Below are positions 40,767 to 51,333 of a DNA stretch of 64,000 bases, in pieces. The first letter of the stretch is position 1. The number at the start of each line of letters is the position of its first letter. The notes under the pieces are model-generated. The model searched no databases, was not told the origin of the DNA, and saw only the letters and a list, made by a program, of their open reading frames with translations. A program made the position numbers and the translations under genes. The stretch is from Emiliania huxleyi CCMP1516 (Eukaryota; Haptophyta; Isochrysidales; Noelaerhabdaceae): contig NW_005200993.1 of the NCBI RefSeq assembly GCF_000372725.1, positions 200,108-264,107 on the forward strand, read 5' to 3'.

Positions 40767-41189
40767 CCCGTCGCACATGGCACATCTCCATGCACATATG
40801 TGTACGGGGTAGGCGCTTGCGTTGAAGAGGCAATTTGTCATAGAAATAAAAAAATGGCTACGGACACTAACCTGGTTTGTGGAGCTCCCGCAGATGTTAT
40901 AACGTCATGCAAGATTCAGCGACAGGCTGTCCGCGCGGATGTGGATTGTGGTCGGCGGCGCTGGCGGGTCCGGTGCATGCGCGCACACGACCGGAGGCGG
41001 GTCCTTATAAAGCACCCTGCGTGCTCCTGTCGCTCGGCATCGCCCTCTCGCCGAGCTGAAGCCAGCCCGAGCCGCTCCTCGCTGAGGGGGGGCGGGGAGA
41101 CCACTCGTCTCTGCGCCAAGAAGCTCCGTCCCGCCCCCCTTCTGACACGCACACAGTTGAGAGGCCTCCTCAGACGTCGCGACGCGCGC
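40767..41189. other. Intergenic, no supported gene
   Basis: Convergent 3' ends of the oxygenase and TLC genes. No motif recognised. Confidence 0.4.
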
Positions 41190-42005
41190 TCAGTCGCCGA
41201 GCACGGCCGAGGCGTACAGCGCTTGCGAGGCGAGGGCCGCCGCCTGGATGTCCGTTATCTCGCCCGCCCCGCCGCCCCGCCGTTGTCTGAGCCCATCGTC
41301 GCCGTTGTCGCCGTTGTCGCCGTTGTCGCCGTTGTCGCCGCCCTCCCTCGCGCCGCCATTGAGCTTGGCGGGCGGTTCGTCGCTGGCGGGCGGCGGAGCG
41401 GCGGGGCGCAGCAGCAGCTTGTAGCCCCAGTGCAGCATGAGCCCGTACAGCACCCAGTGGGCGATCGACAGCGGCAGGTGGATGCGGAGCGGCGACTCGG
41501 CAAGCACCTCGGCGGGCGAGAGCGCCGCCCGCTCGCTGTGGTAGATAAAGTACGAGAGCGGGAAGCCGATGAAGCGCGTGGCAAAGTACAGCGGCTTGTT
41601 GATCCACTCAAAGAGCCGCGACTCCCACTTGCGCGCCGCCACGTGGTTCCACGACGACACCTCCACCAGCCAGCAGCGCAGCATGTGCCGCATCAGAACG
41701 GGCCGCCCAAACGCGATTGGCGAGCAGCAGGCGATCGTGCAGTGGTGCGCCGCGAGCGTCGACCACACCGAGGCGCCGACGCACTCGGGCAGGCCGACAA
41801 GCCACACCACATCCAGCACGATGTACGTCACGTCGGCCAGAAACAGCCGGGAGAGCACCTCTGGCGTCGCCGCTGCACCAGACCACCACGCAACGTGCGC
41901 GACGTTGAGCGCACCGAGGGCGGCGAGATTCCAGGTGTCGTGGAGCGCAACGGCGTGCGCGCGCCACCACTTGCGAGAGAAGCGAGGACGCACTGGGAGA
42001 GGCAT
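41190..42005 (-). CDS. TLC-domain membrane protein
   Basis: 271 residues from ATG 42005, single exon. Six or so hydrophobic segments span residues about 25-200. The motifs AAHHCTIACCSPIAF, VEVSSWNHVAARKW and FATRFIGFPLSYFIYH are those of TRAM-LAG1-CLN8 (TLC) domain proteins of the TMEM56/FAM57 type rather than ceramide synthases (no Hox-like segment, and the ceramide-synthase double-His motif is altered). TLC proteins act in ER or Golgi lipid synthesis, transport or sensing. The C-terminal tail holds a GDNGDNGDNGD minisatellite (nine-base unit, 41297-41340), a likely length polymorphism. Confidence 0.82.
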   Translation of the reverse strand: MPLPVRPRFSRKWWRAHAVALHDTWNLAALGALNVAHVAWWSGAAATPEVLSRLFLADVTYIVLDVVWLVGLPECVGASVWSTLAAHHCTIACCSPIAFGRPVLMRHMLRCWLVEVSSWNHVAARKWESRLFEWINKPLYFATRFIGFPLSYFIYHSERAALSPAEVLAESPLRIHLPLSIAHWVLYGLMLHWGYKLLLRPAAPPPASDEPPAKLNGGAREGGDNGDNGDNGDNGDDGLRQRRGGGAGEITDIQAAALASQALYASAVLGD

Positions 42006-42399
42006 ATACGTGTTGTGTGTTTGTCCCGGGGTAGGTGCAGACGCTCGTCAGCGTCCTCTCGGTGTGGCTAATATTCTGTTTTCTTTTTTCTTTCTTAAGC
42101 CTCGTTTTCTTCACCTTTCTACCTACCTACCTACCTCCTAAAGGCTGCAAGGTGGGGACCCTTTGCGTGTCCGTGTACTTCTACACGAGTGAGTTCCTAG
42201 TCCCACTCGCGCCGGCACATCATTGCCTCCACACCGCCCCCCTCCCTCCCCTCTGCGCCTCTCGGCCGGTGCCGGGGAGAGAAAGCGCCGCAGCAAGCGG
42301 CAGACGCGCGCGACGCGGCCGCGGCCATCCACGCTGCCGTCCGTGGCGGCGCCCGCACGCCTCTCGCTGCGCGCGCTGCCCGACCCGTCGGCTCTCGAG
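42006..42399. other. 5' flank of the TLC gene and start of a gap-truncated frame
   Basis: CCTA microsatellite at 42118-42137. A plus-strand frame from about 42256 into the gap is Arg/Ala/Pro-rich and could be the beginning of a gene, but cannot be judged. Confidence 0.3.
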
Positions 42400-42499
42400 N
42401 NNNNNNNNNNNNNNNNNNNNNNNNNNNNNNNNNNNNNNNNNNNNNNNNNNNNNNNNNNNNNNNNNNNNNNNNNNNNNNNNNNNNNNNNNNNNNNNNNNN
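42400..42499. other. Assembly gap of exactly 100 N
   Basis: One hundred consecutive N, the conventional size for a gap of unknown length. Order and distance of the two flanks are not proven. Confidence 1.
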
Positions 42500-42824
42500 G
42501 CCATGGCCTCCGTTGTCGAGAAGATTCATATCGGTGAGTGAGCGTGTGACAATGTACCCACCGATGATGACGATGCTCCCGCCCACGAGGGTGGCTGGTG
42601 TGCCAGTCCCTCGGTGGGGGCGGATTCCAGCATGAGTCCGTCGTCTCTCCCGGCATGTTGGCCTTCCAGATGGCAGGGAATGGAGCTCCAAAAGGCCTCC
42701 GACTAAGGAATTGAGCGTGAGGTGTGGGGAAAATCCACCACTAAAAGAAAGGTTGTTGCCGAAAGTCCTCTTGAGGGCCCCCATGTTAATGGGTCCCCCC
42801 ATGCACTCTTAAGCCCAGGGCGGC

Positions 42825-42892
42825 CCCCCCCCCCCCAGCAGCAGCGTTTTGATGGTGGGACCCCCCCCCCCCCCCCCCCCCAGCAGCAGCAG
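42825..42892 (+). repeat. Duplicated poly-C/CAGCAG tracts
   Basis: Two C-runs (42827-42837 and 42863-42881), each followed by CAGCAGCAGCG, separated by 25 bases. Such runs assemble poorly. Confidence 0.85.
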
Positions 42893-42979
42893 CGCTCTGC
42901 CTGTGGGGGGTGTTGGCATCTCTGTACAGACAACAGCTGACAGCTGTAAGTATCATGCGTTCGAGTTGCGCACTGGTCA

Positions 42980-43180
42980 AACTATTAGCCTCATAATGAA
43001 GAAAGGGCTAATAGCGATTTCAAATAGTGCTACTATTAGCTCAGAGGGGCTAATAGCTGAGCTTCATAACGTCTGGAGCTATTAGAACACCACTATGAGA
43101 TGGGCTAATAGCGACTATTAGGGCGCTATTAGGGCACTATGAGAGCCTAATAGTGGCCCTAATAGTGCCCTAATAGTGCG
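42980..43180. repeat. Cluster of CTATTAG/CTAATAG words
   Basis: Eleven copies of CTATTAG or its inverse CTAATAG in 200 bp, in both orientations. The pair CTATTAGGGCACTAT (43127) and its inverse ATAGTGCCCTAATAG (from about 43162) can form a hairpin. No gene. Confidence 0.85.
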
Positions 43181-43235
43181 GTACCCGCGCGACGCGCACT
43201 ACGCGCGGCGCGGCAAGAGCGATGGCGCCGACTCT

Positions 43236-43435
43236 CTAGGAGACGGGCTTCCATGAGGCAACCACGGCGAACGAGAAGGTCACCGTGGAGTCGTTGAACT
43301 TGACCGTGGTGACGTCAGGCTTGGTGGTGCTCTTCATCACCTTGACGCACCAGCCGCCGGCGGAGACGCCGGGCCACAGCGAGGGCGGCGCGAGCAGGAA
43401 GCTGGTCGTGCGGTCCGCACGAGCGCGGGTGTTGC
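43236..43435 (-). CDS. Possible C-terminal exon of an unknown gene
   Basis: On the minus strand a TTGCGCAG acceptor is followed by 65 codons ending in TAG at 43236. The peptide (…SLWPGVSAGGWCVKVMK…FSFAVVASWKPVS) has a natural amino-acid mix, unlike the other frames here, but belongs to no family I recognise. No convincing upstream exon was found before the retrotransposon nest. It may be a gene split by the copia insertions. Confidence 0.4.
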
Positions 43436-44159
43436 CTGCGCAACAGGGGCACGGGGACGAGCGTCAGCCCGGCAGCTTGCGGCGGCGCGCGCGCGCGGCG
43501 ACGGTGCGCACGGCTTGGGAGAGCAGGGAGAGAGAGAGATAAGGCCGCTGCCGCCGCAGAACGCAGGATGTGGCTGCGTGCGGGGCGCGGCGGGCGCGGG
43601 CGCGCGCTCGGCCCTGATCACGAACAGGATGCGGGCGGCGCAGAGATCTGCTGCCGCCCGGACCGCCGCCCGGGGATGACCCAGGACCTCGCCGGCGCTG
43701 CGCCGGCGAGGGGCCGAAGCCCGGCGGTCGATCGCGTCGGCAGCAGATGATCACGTTCTCCACACCCGCGCGCGCCGTGCGGTCGCCGTTCCGCCTCACA
43801 TGCCTGCGGACAGCGCCGACGGGTGGTGAGGAGGGCGGAGAGCCGGCGGGCGCGGTGTGTGCGCGGTCGCCGCGCGCTGGTGGTGTGCGCGCGGTCGCCG
43901 CGCGCTGGTGGGCGACAGCTCACCGAGCCGAGCGGGGAGCGAGCGAGGAGCACACTGGCCAGTGTGTGCGCGACTCTCAAATCGCCAAGTCAAACAAGAA
44001 AAACAGAATCCAGTACTCGTCGACAACAAACCCTGCAGTGGTCGGCATCAGCGCGCCGGGCGCCGCAGGTCGTGCTGCGCTTCGAAAAGCCGCCGGCCTT
44101 CCTCTCGCATCGTCTCGTCCAGCTGCGCCTTGACCGATGGCAGCGCAAGGCTTCTCGCC
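43436..44159. other. Non-coding flank of the copia nest
   Basis: Contains a 25-bp palindrome-like block CCTCGCCGGCG...CGCCGGCGAGG (43687-43711) and a tandem duplication of a GCGCGGTCGCCGCGCGCTGGTG unit (about 43859 and 43887). No gene. Confidence 0.5.
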
Positions 44160-44818
44160 TGGCCAGTGGCCGGCCGGTGCTGCGCCGCGCGTGGTACTTG
44201 GCGTTCGCCTGCAGCGCGGCGTCGTCGAGGCCCTCGTTGCGGTCCATCTTGGAGAGGTCTGGCACGCCGTCCGCGATCTTGCTGAGATCCTTTAGCGCGT
44301 CGCCGGAGATGCACAGGGCGTGCCGCCAGAAGGTGCCATCCGTCGGGCGCCGCCCCGGCTTGCCGCGCACGATGGCCTTGGCGGCGTTGGCGCCGACGGA
44401 TGCGCCGAGCGGCATCAGGTGGATGTTGAAGTCCTCCCCGAAGTAGATGGTCTGCCCGGAGGGGTAGTTGAGGCGTGGTGGGCAGAGGTCGAAGCGGACC
44501 ACGATGTTCTGCGCCTTGCACTCCTTGACGCTGACGAGAGGCATGGCGAGTCCGGGCGCGTACAGCGCGTTCACCCACTCGGTGTTCACAACCTTGGTGT
44601 CCTGCGGCTTGGTCGGGTCAGCCAGCGCGAAGGCGTACGCGGTGCCGACGCCCTTCGCCTTGAGGTAGTCGTTGTTTGCGCAGCGGATGTAGATGGGCTT
44701 CTCGGGCTCGTGCCACCCGCGGGGGAAGAAGTCGGGCGTCGGGAACATGTTCATGCCCGCCTTGGAGTCGACGCCAGCGGCATACGATCCCGGCATGTTC
44801 ACACCGGCGGTCGTGTCG
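44160..44818 (-). mobile_element. Copia fragment (protease to integrase start), split half of element C
   Basis: Minus-strand copy of the polyprotein region from the protease to just before the integrase catalytic core, nearly identical to about 47366-48030. It is the continuation of 51334-53177: the two halves were separated by the insertion of 44819-51333, which is flanked by TGTCG (44814-44818 and 51334-51338). The left end at 44160 is a break, not an LTR. Confidence 0.85.
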
Positions 44819-45093
44819 TGTTGAAGACCGACGACCGCGCAGCCGTCTAGTCTACGGCCACACACACACACATAGTGTCCTTGACTGCATCTGCGCAGTT
44901 TCGTACCGCTGCGGCGCGGTTTTGCAAAAACCGTTCTGCAGCGGCGCGGTTTTGCCCTTCACCCGCAGCCTGGATTGATAGTCATTGTGGGTGTGGGGGC
45001 CGCGGGCCAGGACTTTTGTTTGAACAAAGTTTTGACAGTACATTTCTGTCGGGCCTTGGAACAGCTTGTGAGTGGTCACTGAAGACCTTCACA
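44819..45093 (+). repeat. Copia LTR 1 (275 b)
   Basis: TGTTGAAG...CTTCACA. Identical to the other LTRs except for loss of ten bases (TACCACCCCT) after GTGTCCT. Confidence 0.95.
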
Positions 45094-45244
45094 GAAGGCG
45101 TACTCCCCCGACGCTCTCAAGGACCTCACGTCCGCGAGCCTCGCCAAGTTCAAGACGGGCATCGAGCAGGCGAACAAGTTGCTCAAGGACTCCCAGTGGC
45201 ACCTCCCCGACGAGGTGATCGAGGAATACATCCTCGACGCGATC
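45094..45244 (+). mobile_element. 151-bp gag fragment between two LTRs
   Basis: Equal to 46028-46178 of the intact element, bounded exactly by LTR 1 and LTR 2. It has neither a primer-binding site nor a polypurine tract, so this unit is not a normal reverse-transcription product. Confidence 0.9.
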
Positions 45245-45529
45245 TGTTGAAGACCGACGACCGCGCAGCCGTCTAGTCTACGGCCACACACACACACATA
45301 GTGTCCTTACCACCCCTGGACTGCATCTGCGCAGTTTCGTACCGCTGCGGCGCGGTTTTGCAAAAACCGTTCTGCAGCGGCGCGGTTTTGCCCTTCACCC
45401 GCAGCCTGGATTGATAGTCATTGTGGGTGTGGGGGCCGCGGGCCAGGACTTTTGTTTGAACAAAGTTTTGACAGTACATTTCTGTCGGGCCTTGGAACAG
45501 CTTGTGAGTGGTCACTGAAGACCTTCACA
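45245..45529 (+). repeat. Copia LTR 2 (5' LTR of the intact element)
   Basis: 285 bp, TG...CA ends, same orientation as LTR 3. Confidence 0.97.
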
Positions 45530-45572
45530 GTTGGTGGCGGCGGGGCAACGATCCCCGGGACATTACGACAAC

Positions 45573-48500
45573 ATGTCGTCGACGGACAAGCTGGTGATTC
45601 CGGCCTACAAACAGAGCTCCGAGCGGGAGTTCAACGAGTGGTTCCGCAACCTGCGGACCGCGGCGAAGCAACACAAGTACCTCCTCGACATCATCGAGGT
45701 GGGCACCATCCGGCCGGGCGCGGAGCGCGAGGCCGAGGCGGTCGCGCTGCACGTGCGCTACAAGAACATCGGCACTGCGGACGGCCTCATCCCGGCCATG
45801 ATCGACAAGTTCTTCAAGGACCTGTCGGTGACTCTGTCGCGCCAACTCTACGGTGCGCTGCAGAACGCCGTCAAGGACGACGACACGCTGGCCGAGATGT
45901 TGGCGGACGAGGACGCCGACCACTACGACGACATCAAGAAGGGCATCGCGGCGATCAAGTCGCTCATCGAGTCGGAGGACACGAACTCCAAGAACGTGCG
46001 CACGAAGGCGCTGCGCGCGGATCTCGAGAAGGCGTACTCCCCCGACGCTCTCAAGGACCTCACGTCCGCGAGCCTCGCCAAGTTCAAGACGGGCATCGAG
46101 CAGGCGAACAAGTTGCTCAAGGACTCCCAGTGGCACCTCCCCGACGAGGTGATCGAGGAATACATCCTCGACGCGATCGCCGCCAAGGGGGCCACGCTCG
46201 GCGCAAACATGCGCGTGCAGATCGGCATACAGCGCCAACTCGCCGCGCAATCGGGCAAGACGTACGGCCTCAAGGCGTCCACGCTCGCGATGCAGGGCAT
46301 CCTCGACCAAGACAACGCGGACCGCGCCAACGAGGCCAAGGCGGCTGCGCAGGCGGCGTTCGAGGCGGAGATTGCCTCGCAAGGCGTGCTCAAGGAGAAG
46401 CTCGCGGCCGCCGAGTCCCAGGTCGCCGCTCTCCAGGCGCAGATCAAGTCCGACAAGGGCGGCGGGGACCGCGGCGGCCGCGCAGCCGCTGGGCGCAAGC
46501 CGTGCCCCCACTGCAATGCGTTGCACGGTGGCAAGTGCATTCGCGACCTCATCTGTCAGGGGGTCCCTGTCGCCAAGGTGCTCGAGGAACTCCCCGACCG
46601 CATCGACCACGAGACGAAGGTGCGCATGGCCCAGTCCTCGTACAAGAAGGTGTGCGCCAAGTCCCCCGGCCGCACCCTCCCGCACGACCCCTTCAAGAAG
46701 TCGGACTCCACCGCGACCGACCACGAGGAGGTGCGGGCGGCGCTGGCCGACTCTGTCACCCGCACGTTCGACCCGGACGGCATCGTCGGCGGCTTTGTCG
46801 CTGGCGTCGGCACCGACCAGGTCGAGGACACCTTCCCCGACTCCAACCCCACCGACACGCCCGCCATCCTCAAGGCCAAGACGGCGGCGCGCAATGCGGC
46901 GGAGGCACGGGCGCGCGGCGGGCTGTGGGTCAAGTTCACCTCGTTCGTCACCGCGCTGCCTCGCCCGTACATCGGCGCTTCCATCCTACTCGTCCTGCTC
47001 GCGTGCCTCATCCCGGTCTACATGGGCTCGCCTGCCTCGATCGGCACGCCTGTGGCCGACGCCGTGGACGAGCCCTCGAACATGGGCGTGATGGTCGAGT
47101 CCGTCACCGCACTACCCCTCGAGCTGTCCACCGGGCCGGCGACTGGCTCAGGTGGCGGAGCAGAGTACGCCATCGAGGAGGACCCGCTCCAGCCGATCTA
47201 CCGCAAGGTCGCGGGCGACATGTTCCGCGCGGTGAATGACATCGACGTGCCCAAGACGGTCCCGCTCGTCCTCTCGTACACGTGCATCATGCTCGCCATG
47301 TACGTGGCGCGCATGGACGCGATGCAGGCACACGCGCTTGTCGGGCATGTCAAGGTCGTCGACGCGTACGACACGACCGCCGGTGTGAACATGCCGGGAT
47401 CGTATGCCGCTGGCGTCGACTCCAAGGCGGGCATGAACATGTTCCCGACGCCCGACTACTTCCCTCACGGGTGGCGCGAGCCCGAGAAGCCCATCTACAT
47501 CCGCTGCGCAAACAACGACTACCTCAAGGCGAAGGGCGTCGGCACCGCGTACGCCTTCGCGCTGGCTGACCCGACCAAGCCGCAGGACACCAAGGTTGTG
47601 AACACCGAGTGGGTGAACGCGCTGTACGCGCCCGGACTCGCCATGCCTCTCGTCAGCGTCAAGGAGTGCAAGGCGCAGAACATCGTGGTCCGCTTCGACC
47701 TCTGCCCACCACGCTTCAACTACCCCTCCGGGCAGACCATCTACTTCGGGGAGGACTTCAACATCCACCTGATGCCGCTCGGCGCATCCGTCGGCGCCAA
47801 CGCCGCCAAGGCCATCGTGCGCGGCAAGCCGGGGCGGCGCCCGACGGATGGCACCTTCTGGCGGCACGCCCTGTGCATCTCCGGCGACGCGCTAAAGGAC
47901 CTCAGCAAGATCGCGGACGGCGTGCCAGACCTCTCCAAGATGGACCGCAACGAGGGCCTCGACGACGCCGCGCTGCAGGCGAACGCCAAGTACCACGCGC
48001 GGCGCAGCACCGGCCGGCCACTGGCCACTCGCTTCGGGGGCTCGTCGCACTACGACCTCTGGTCGCCCAAGGGTGTGGTAGGCGTCGATGGGCACTGCTA
48101 CGCACTCATGGTCGTCGACGAGCACACCAGCACCATCACGCCGTACATCCTGCAGACCAAGGGCCAGACGCCTGCCTACCTGCGCAAGTACTTCGCCGAG
48201 AACGAGGGAAAGGACGGCCACACGTTCCGCGGAGGAGTTGCGTTCTGCGACAACGAGGTCGTCCTCAACTCCAGCGCCGTGCGCGAGCTCTGCCTCAAGT
48301 ACGGCATCACCCTCCGCAACAGCTGCCCCTACGAGCCGTGGCAGAATGGGGCGTGCGAGCGTGCGAACGCTACCTGCGGCAGGATCGTGCGGGAGATGAT
48401 GGCACGCGCAGGGGGGCATGGCGCCGCCCAGCTCTACCAGTACTGGGGCTACGCCTGGGTGTACGCGGCCACCATCGCCAACGCCACCTTCGCCGTGCGC

Positions 48501-50837
48501 GACACCGGCAAGTCAGCGTACGAGCTCAAGACCGGGCAGCGCCCCAAGATGAACATGTTCTACCCGTGGGCGTGCAAGATGATCGTCAAGTCGCCCTCCC
48601 ACCTTGTGGCGAACGGTGTCTCACCCACGGGCGAGATGGCGGCCTTCCTCGGCATCTCGCGCACTTCGCCCGGCTGGAAGTACGTCATCACCGAGGGTCC
48701 GCGCAAGGGGCACATCGGCACCACCACGCAGGCGACATTCTGCGTCAACGAGCTCTGGAACGGCATCGAGTACCGTGCTCCTACCTCCGACCTCACCCCG
48801 ACGGACATCGAGGGCGCGTGGCCGGAGCCTGTGACCGCGGACGAGACGCCCGACGAGTCGGACAAGGCTACGCTCGACAACAACGTGACCCGCGGCGACT
48901 CCGTCTTCCTCCCCACCACCGACAACCACGCCGGGGGGCTGACCCTCGACGAGGAGGTGGTGATCATGCCAGACCCGGCCAACGACGGCAACGTCAACCC
49001 GCCCGCAGCGGGTGCGCCTGCGCCGCGCACCACCCGCAGCCGCGGCGGCGTCTCGACGGGCGAGTACAACAACATGCTCAACGCCCGCCTCGCCGCCAAT
49101 GCCACGCCCTTCGGCATCTGGGCGGCTGCGGCGGCCGCATCCCCATCGTCGTCGGTCTACCGCAACACCACGGACCAGTGCGTCGCGTACATGTCGAGCG
49201 TGGACGGCCAGATCATGCCCATGCCGGACAACATCGTGCCCAAGCACTACAAGGACATCGCCAACATCCGCGACCCCAAGCTGCGCGACGCGTGGTACAA
49301 GGCGTATGACACCGAGTTCCTCGGCCTCATCCAGAACGGCACGCTCAAGCCCATGCGCCGCCCCGCCAAGGTGCGCGTCCTCCCGCTGAAGGAGATCGCC
49401 TCCCGGAAGTCCGACGGCCGGTGCAAGTGGCGCGGCTGTGTCATGGGCAACCTGATGCGGCCCGGCGTCGACTTCACCAAGACCTTCGCGAGCGTCGTCC
49501 GCTACGGCACGACCCGCACCGTGCTCAACGTGGCCGCGCAGGAGGACATGGAACTCATCACGTGCGACCAGCCCATGGCGTACACCTGGGCGGAGCGCGG
49601 GGAGGGCGAGACCTGGTACTGCGAGATGCCGAAGGGGCTCAAGGGCAAGCCCGAGTACTGCTACATCGACCCCATCACCGGCGAGGAGAAGGACATGGTG
49701 TGCGAGGTCGGCAACCTCTACGGCGCACCATCCGCAGGTAACGCTTGGTGGAACCACGTCAAGTCCATCAACAAGGCGTTTCCTGGGCTCGTTCAGTCCG
49801 AGGCGGACCCGAGCTGCTTCGTCCTCACCCGCAACAGCACGAAACTCATCGTCGTCATCTACGTGGACGACTTCGGCATCTTCCACTCCGGGACCACCGC
49901 TGGCAGGGCGCTCGCGCACGAGTACATCGAGCACTTCAACAAGCACGTCGGCAAGCCGCTCAAGGTCCACGAGGGAAAGGTGCACGAGTTCCTCGGGCTC
50001 AACATCACCAAGACGCAGACCGGTTTCAAGCTGTCTGCCAGCAAGTACATCGACACGCTGCGCGCGCGCTTCTTCCCGTCAGGCGTCACGCACGCGGGCT
50101 ACAAGGTGCCCGCGGACAAGGACCTCCCGTCCATCGTCATCAGCGCAGCCGAGAAGAAGACCGCGCCCGACCCGCAGCTCCTCCAGCGCTGCCAGTGCCT
50201 CATCGGCAGCCTCATGTTCGCCACCAACGCGCGCCCCGACATCCAGTACACCGTCTCGCAGCTGGCGCGCTGCATGGCTTGGCCCGACGCGAACATCGAG
50301 GCCGCCGCCGAGCGCTGCCTCATCTACCTCATCGGCACGCAGGACCTCGGCCTCCACTACGAGCGCGTCGCCGACCCCAAGCTCTTCGGCTGCTCCGACG
50401 CGAACTGGTGCACCCGCCAGAGCACCTCCGGCTGCGCCTTCAAGATCGGCACCGCGATCATCTCGTACTTCTCCAAGAAGCAGGGTCACATCTCCCTCTC
50501 GACATTCGAGGCCGAGATCTCTGCCGGCACGCTGGCGGCTTGCGAGGCGGTCCACCTGCGCTCGCTCCTCGCGTCGCTCGGCTACAAGCCCAAGGGCCCG
50601 ACCATCATCAAGATCGACAACACGGCCGCGCTGCGCGTCGCCGAGGACCCGGTCATGCACGACAAGACGAAGCACATCCTGCGCAAGGAGCTCAAGATTC
50701 GCGAGCTCGTCGAGTCCGGGGAGGTCAAGGTCGAGTACGTCGAGAGCCTCAAGAACTTCGCCGACTTCTTCACCAAGCCGCTCCCGCGCAAGGAGTTCGA
50801 GTCGTTCCGCAAGGAGATCATGAACGACACCGCCTAG
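45573..50837 (+). CDS. Copia gag-pol polyprotein
   Basis: 1,754 residues from ATG 45573, order Gag-protease-integrase-RT-RNase H (Ty1/copia order). Gag ends in a shortened zinc knuckle CPHCNALHGGKC (residues 311-322, CX2CX3HX3C). A predicted membrane helix follows (about 466-487), unusual for copia. The protease site appears to be VDSKAG (Asp616), where Gly of D-S/T-G is replaced by Lys. The integrase zinc finger is degenerate, but the core has Asp828 (YDLWSP), Asp893 (FCDNEV) and Glu929 (GACERAN), a DD35E triad. RT has YVDD at 1430-1433. RNase H has SDANW, FEAE and IDN motifs and ends with the copia-typical FADFFTKPLP. A single frame without frameshift implies Gag is made by processing only. 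Confidence 0.95.
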   Translation: MSSTDKLVIPAYKQSSEREFNEWFRNLRTAAKQHKYLLDIIEVGTIRPGAEREAEAVALHVRYKNIGTADGLIPAMIDKFFKDLSVTLSRQLYGALQNAVKDDDTLAEMLADEDADHYDDIKKGIAAIKSLIESEDTNSKNVRTKALRADLEKAYSPDALKDLTSASLAKFKTGIEQANKLLKDSQWHLPDEVIEEYILDAIAAKGATLGANMRVQIGIQRQLAAQSGKTYGLKASTLAMQGILDQDNADRANEAKAAAQAAFEAEIASQGVLKEKLAAAESQVAALQAQIKSDKGGGDRGGRAAAGRKPCPHCNALHGGKCIRDLICQGVPVAKVLEELPDRIDHETKVRMAQSSYKKVCAKSPGRTLPHDPFKKSDSTATDHEEVRAALADSVTRTFDPDGIVGGFVAGVGTDQVEDTFPDSNPTDTPAILKAKTAARNAAEARARGGLWVKFTSFVTALPRPYIGASILLVLLACLIPVYMGSPASIGTPVADAVDEPSNMGVMVESVTALPLELSTGPATGSGGGAEYAIEEDPLQPIYRKVAGDMFRAVNDIDVPKTVPLVLSYTCIMLAMYVARMDAMQAHALVGHVKVVDAYDTTAGVNMPGSYAAGVDSKAGMNMFPTPDYFPHGWREPEKPIYIRCANNDYLKAKGVGTAYAFALADPTKPQDTKVVNTEWVNALYAPGLAMPLVSVKECKAQNIVVRFDLCPPRFNYPSGQTIYFGEDFNIHLMPLGASVGANAAKAIVRGKPGRRPTDGTFWRHALCISGDALKDLSKIADGVPDLSKMDRNEGLDDAALQANAKYHARRSTGRPLATRFGGSSHYDLWSPKGVVGVDGHCYALMVVDEHTSTITPYILQTKGQTPAYLRKYFAENEGKDGHTFRGGVAFCDNEVVLNSSAVRELCLKYGITLRNSCPYEPWQNGACERANATCGRIVREMMARAGGHGAAQLYQYWGYAWVYAATIANATFAVRDTGKSAYELKTGQRPKMNMFYPWACKMIVKSPSHLVANGVSPTGEMAAFLGISRTSPGWKYVITEGPRKGHIGTTTQATFCVNELWNGIEYRAPTSDLTPTDIEGAWPEPVTADETPDESDKATLDNNVTRGDSVFLPTTDNHAGGLTLDEEVVIMPDPANDGNVNPPAAGAPAPRTTRSRGGVSTGEYNNMLNARLAANATPFGIWAAAAAASPSSSVYRNTTDQCVAYMSSVDGQIMPMPDNIVPKHYKDIANIRDPKLRDAWYKAYDTEFLGLIQNGTLKPMRRPAKVRVLPLKEIASRKSDGRCKWRGCVMGNLMRPGVDFTKTFASVVRYGTTRTVLNVAAQEDMELITCDQPMAYTWAERGEGETWYCEMPKGLKGKPEYCYIDPITGEEKDMVCEVGNLYGAPSAGNAWWNHVKSINKAFPGLVQSEADPSCFVLTRNSTKLIVVIYVDDFGIFHSGTTAGRALAHEYIEHFNKHVGKPLKVHEGKVHEFLGLNITKTQTGFKLSASKYIDTLRARFFPSGVTHAGYKVPADKDLPSIVISAAEKKTAPDPQLLQRCQCLIGSLMFATNARPDIQYTVSQLARCMAWPDANIEAAAERCLIYLIGTQDLGLHYERVADPKLFGCSDANWCTRQSTSGCAFKIGTAIISYFSKKQGHISLSTFEAEISAGTLAACEAVHLRSLLASLGYKPKGPTIIKIDNTAALRVAEDPVMHDKTKHILRKELKIRELVESGEVKVEYVESLKNFADFFTKPLPRKEFESFRKEIMNDTA

Positions 50838-51048
50838 GACGGCACAGAGGGGAAACGCCGACTTCCCCTTCATCAAATGTAGTCGACAACCGGCAGTATG
50901 GGCGCTCCTGGAGCTCCCCGAGTCACTTGTATGTTCGTCCCCCACCCTTGAGGAGGCTGCGCAATTGTGCGCGCGATAGTAGGAGATGTAGGAGTCGTCT
51001 AGCTTCTTCAGATCCTCAGCCTCGCTACCCGATGCGAGGATGGGGGGC

Positions 51049-51333
51049 TGTTGAAGACCGACGACCGCGCAGCCGTCTAGTCTACGGCCACACACACACA
51101 CATAGTGTCCTTACCACCCCTGGACTGCATCTGCGCAGTTTCGTACCGCTGCGGCGCGGTTTTGCAAAAACCGTCCTGCAGCGGCGCGGTTTTGCCCTTC
51201 ACCCGCAGCCTGGATTGATAGTCATTGTGGGTGTGGGGGCCGCGGGCCAGGACTTTTGTTTGAACAAAGTTTTGACAGTACATTTCTGTCGGGCCTTGGA
51301 ACAGCTTGTGAGTGGTCACTGAAGACCTTCACA
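51049..51333 (+). repeat. Copia LTR 3 (3' LTR of the intact element)
   Basis: 285 bp; one C instead of T in the GTTCTGCAG region compared with LTR 2. Confidence 0.97.

Larger units (their letters stand above)
45245..51333 (+). mobile_element. Intact Ty1/copia LTR retrotransposon
   Basis: Two 285-bp LTRs (45245-45529 and 51049-51333) differ at one base that I can see, so the insertion is young. Directly after the 5' LTR, from 45532, TGGTGGCGGCGGGGC is the likely primer-binding site; the related copy at 53150-53177 has TGGTAGCGG, closer to the usual initiator-tRNA type. The polypurine tract GAGGATGGGGGG ends at 51047, beside the 3' LTR. Each LTR contains the word GCGGCGCGGTTTTGC twice. One uninterrupted polyprotein is encoded. 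Confidence 0.95.
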
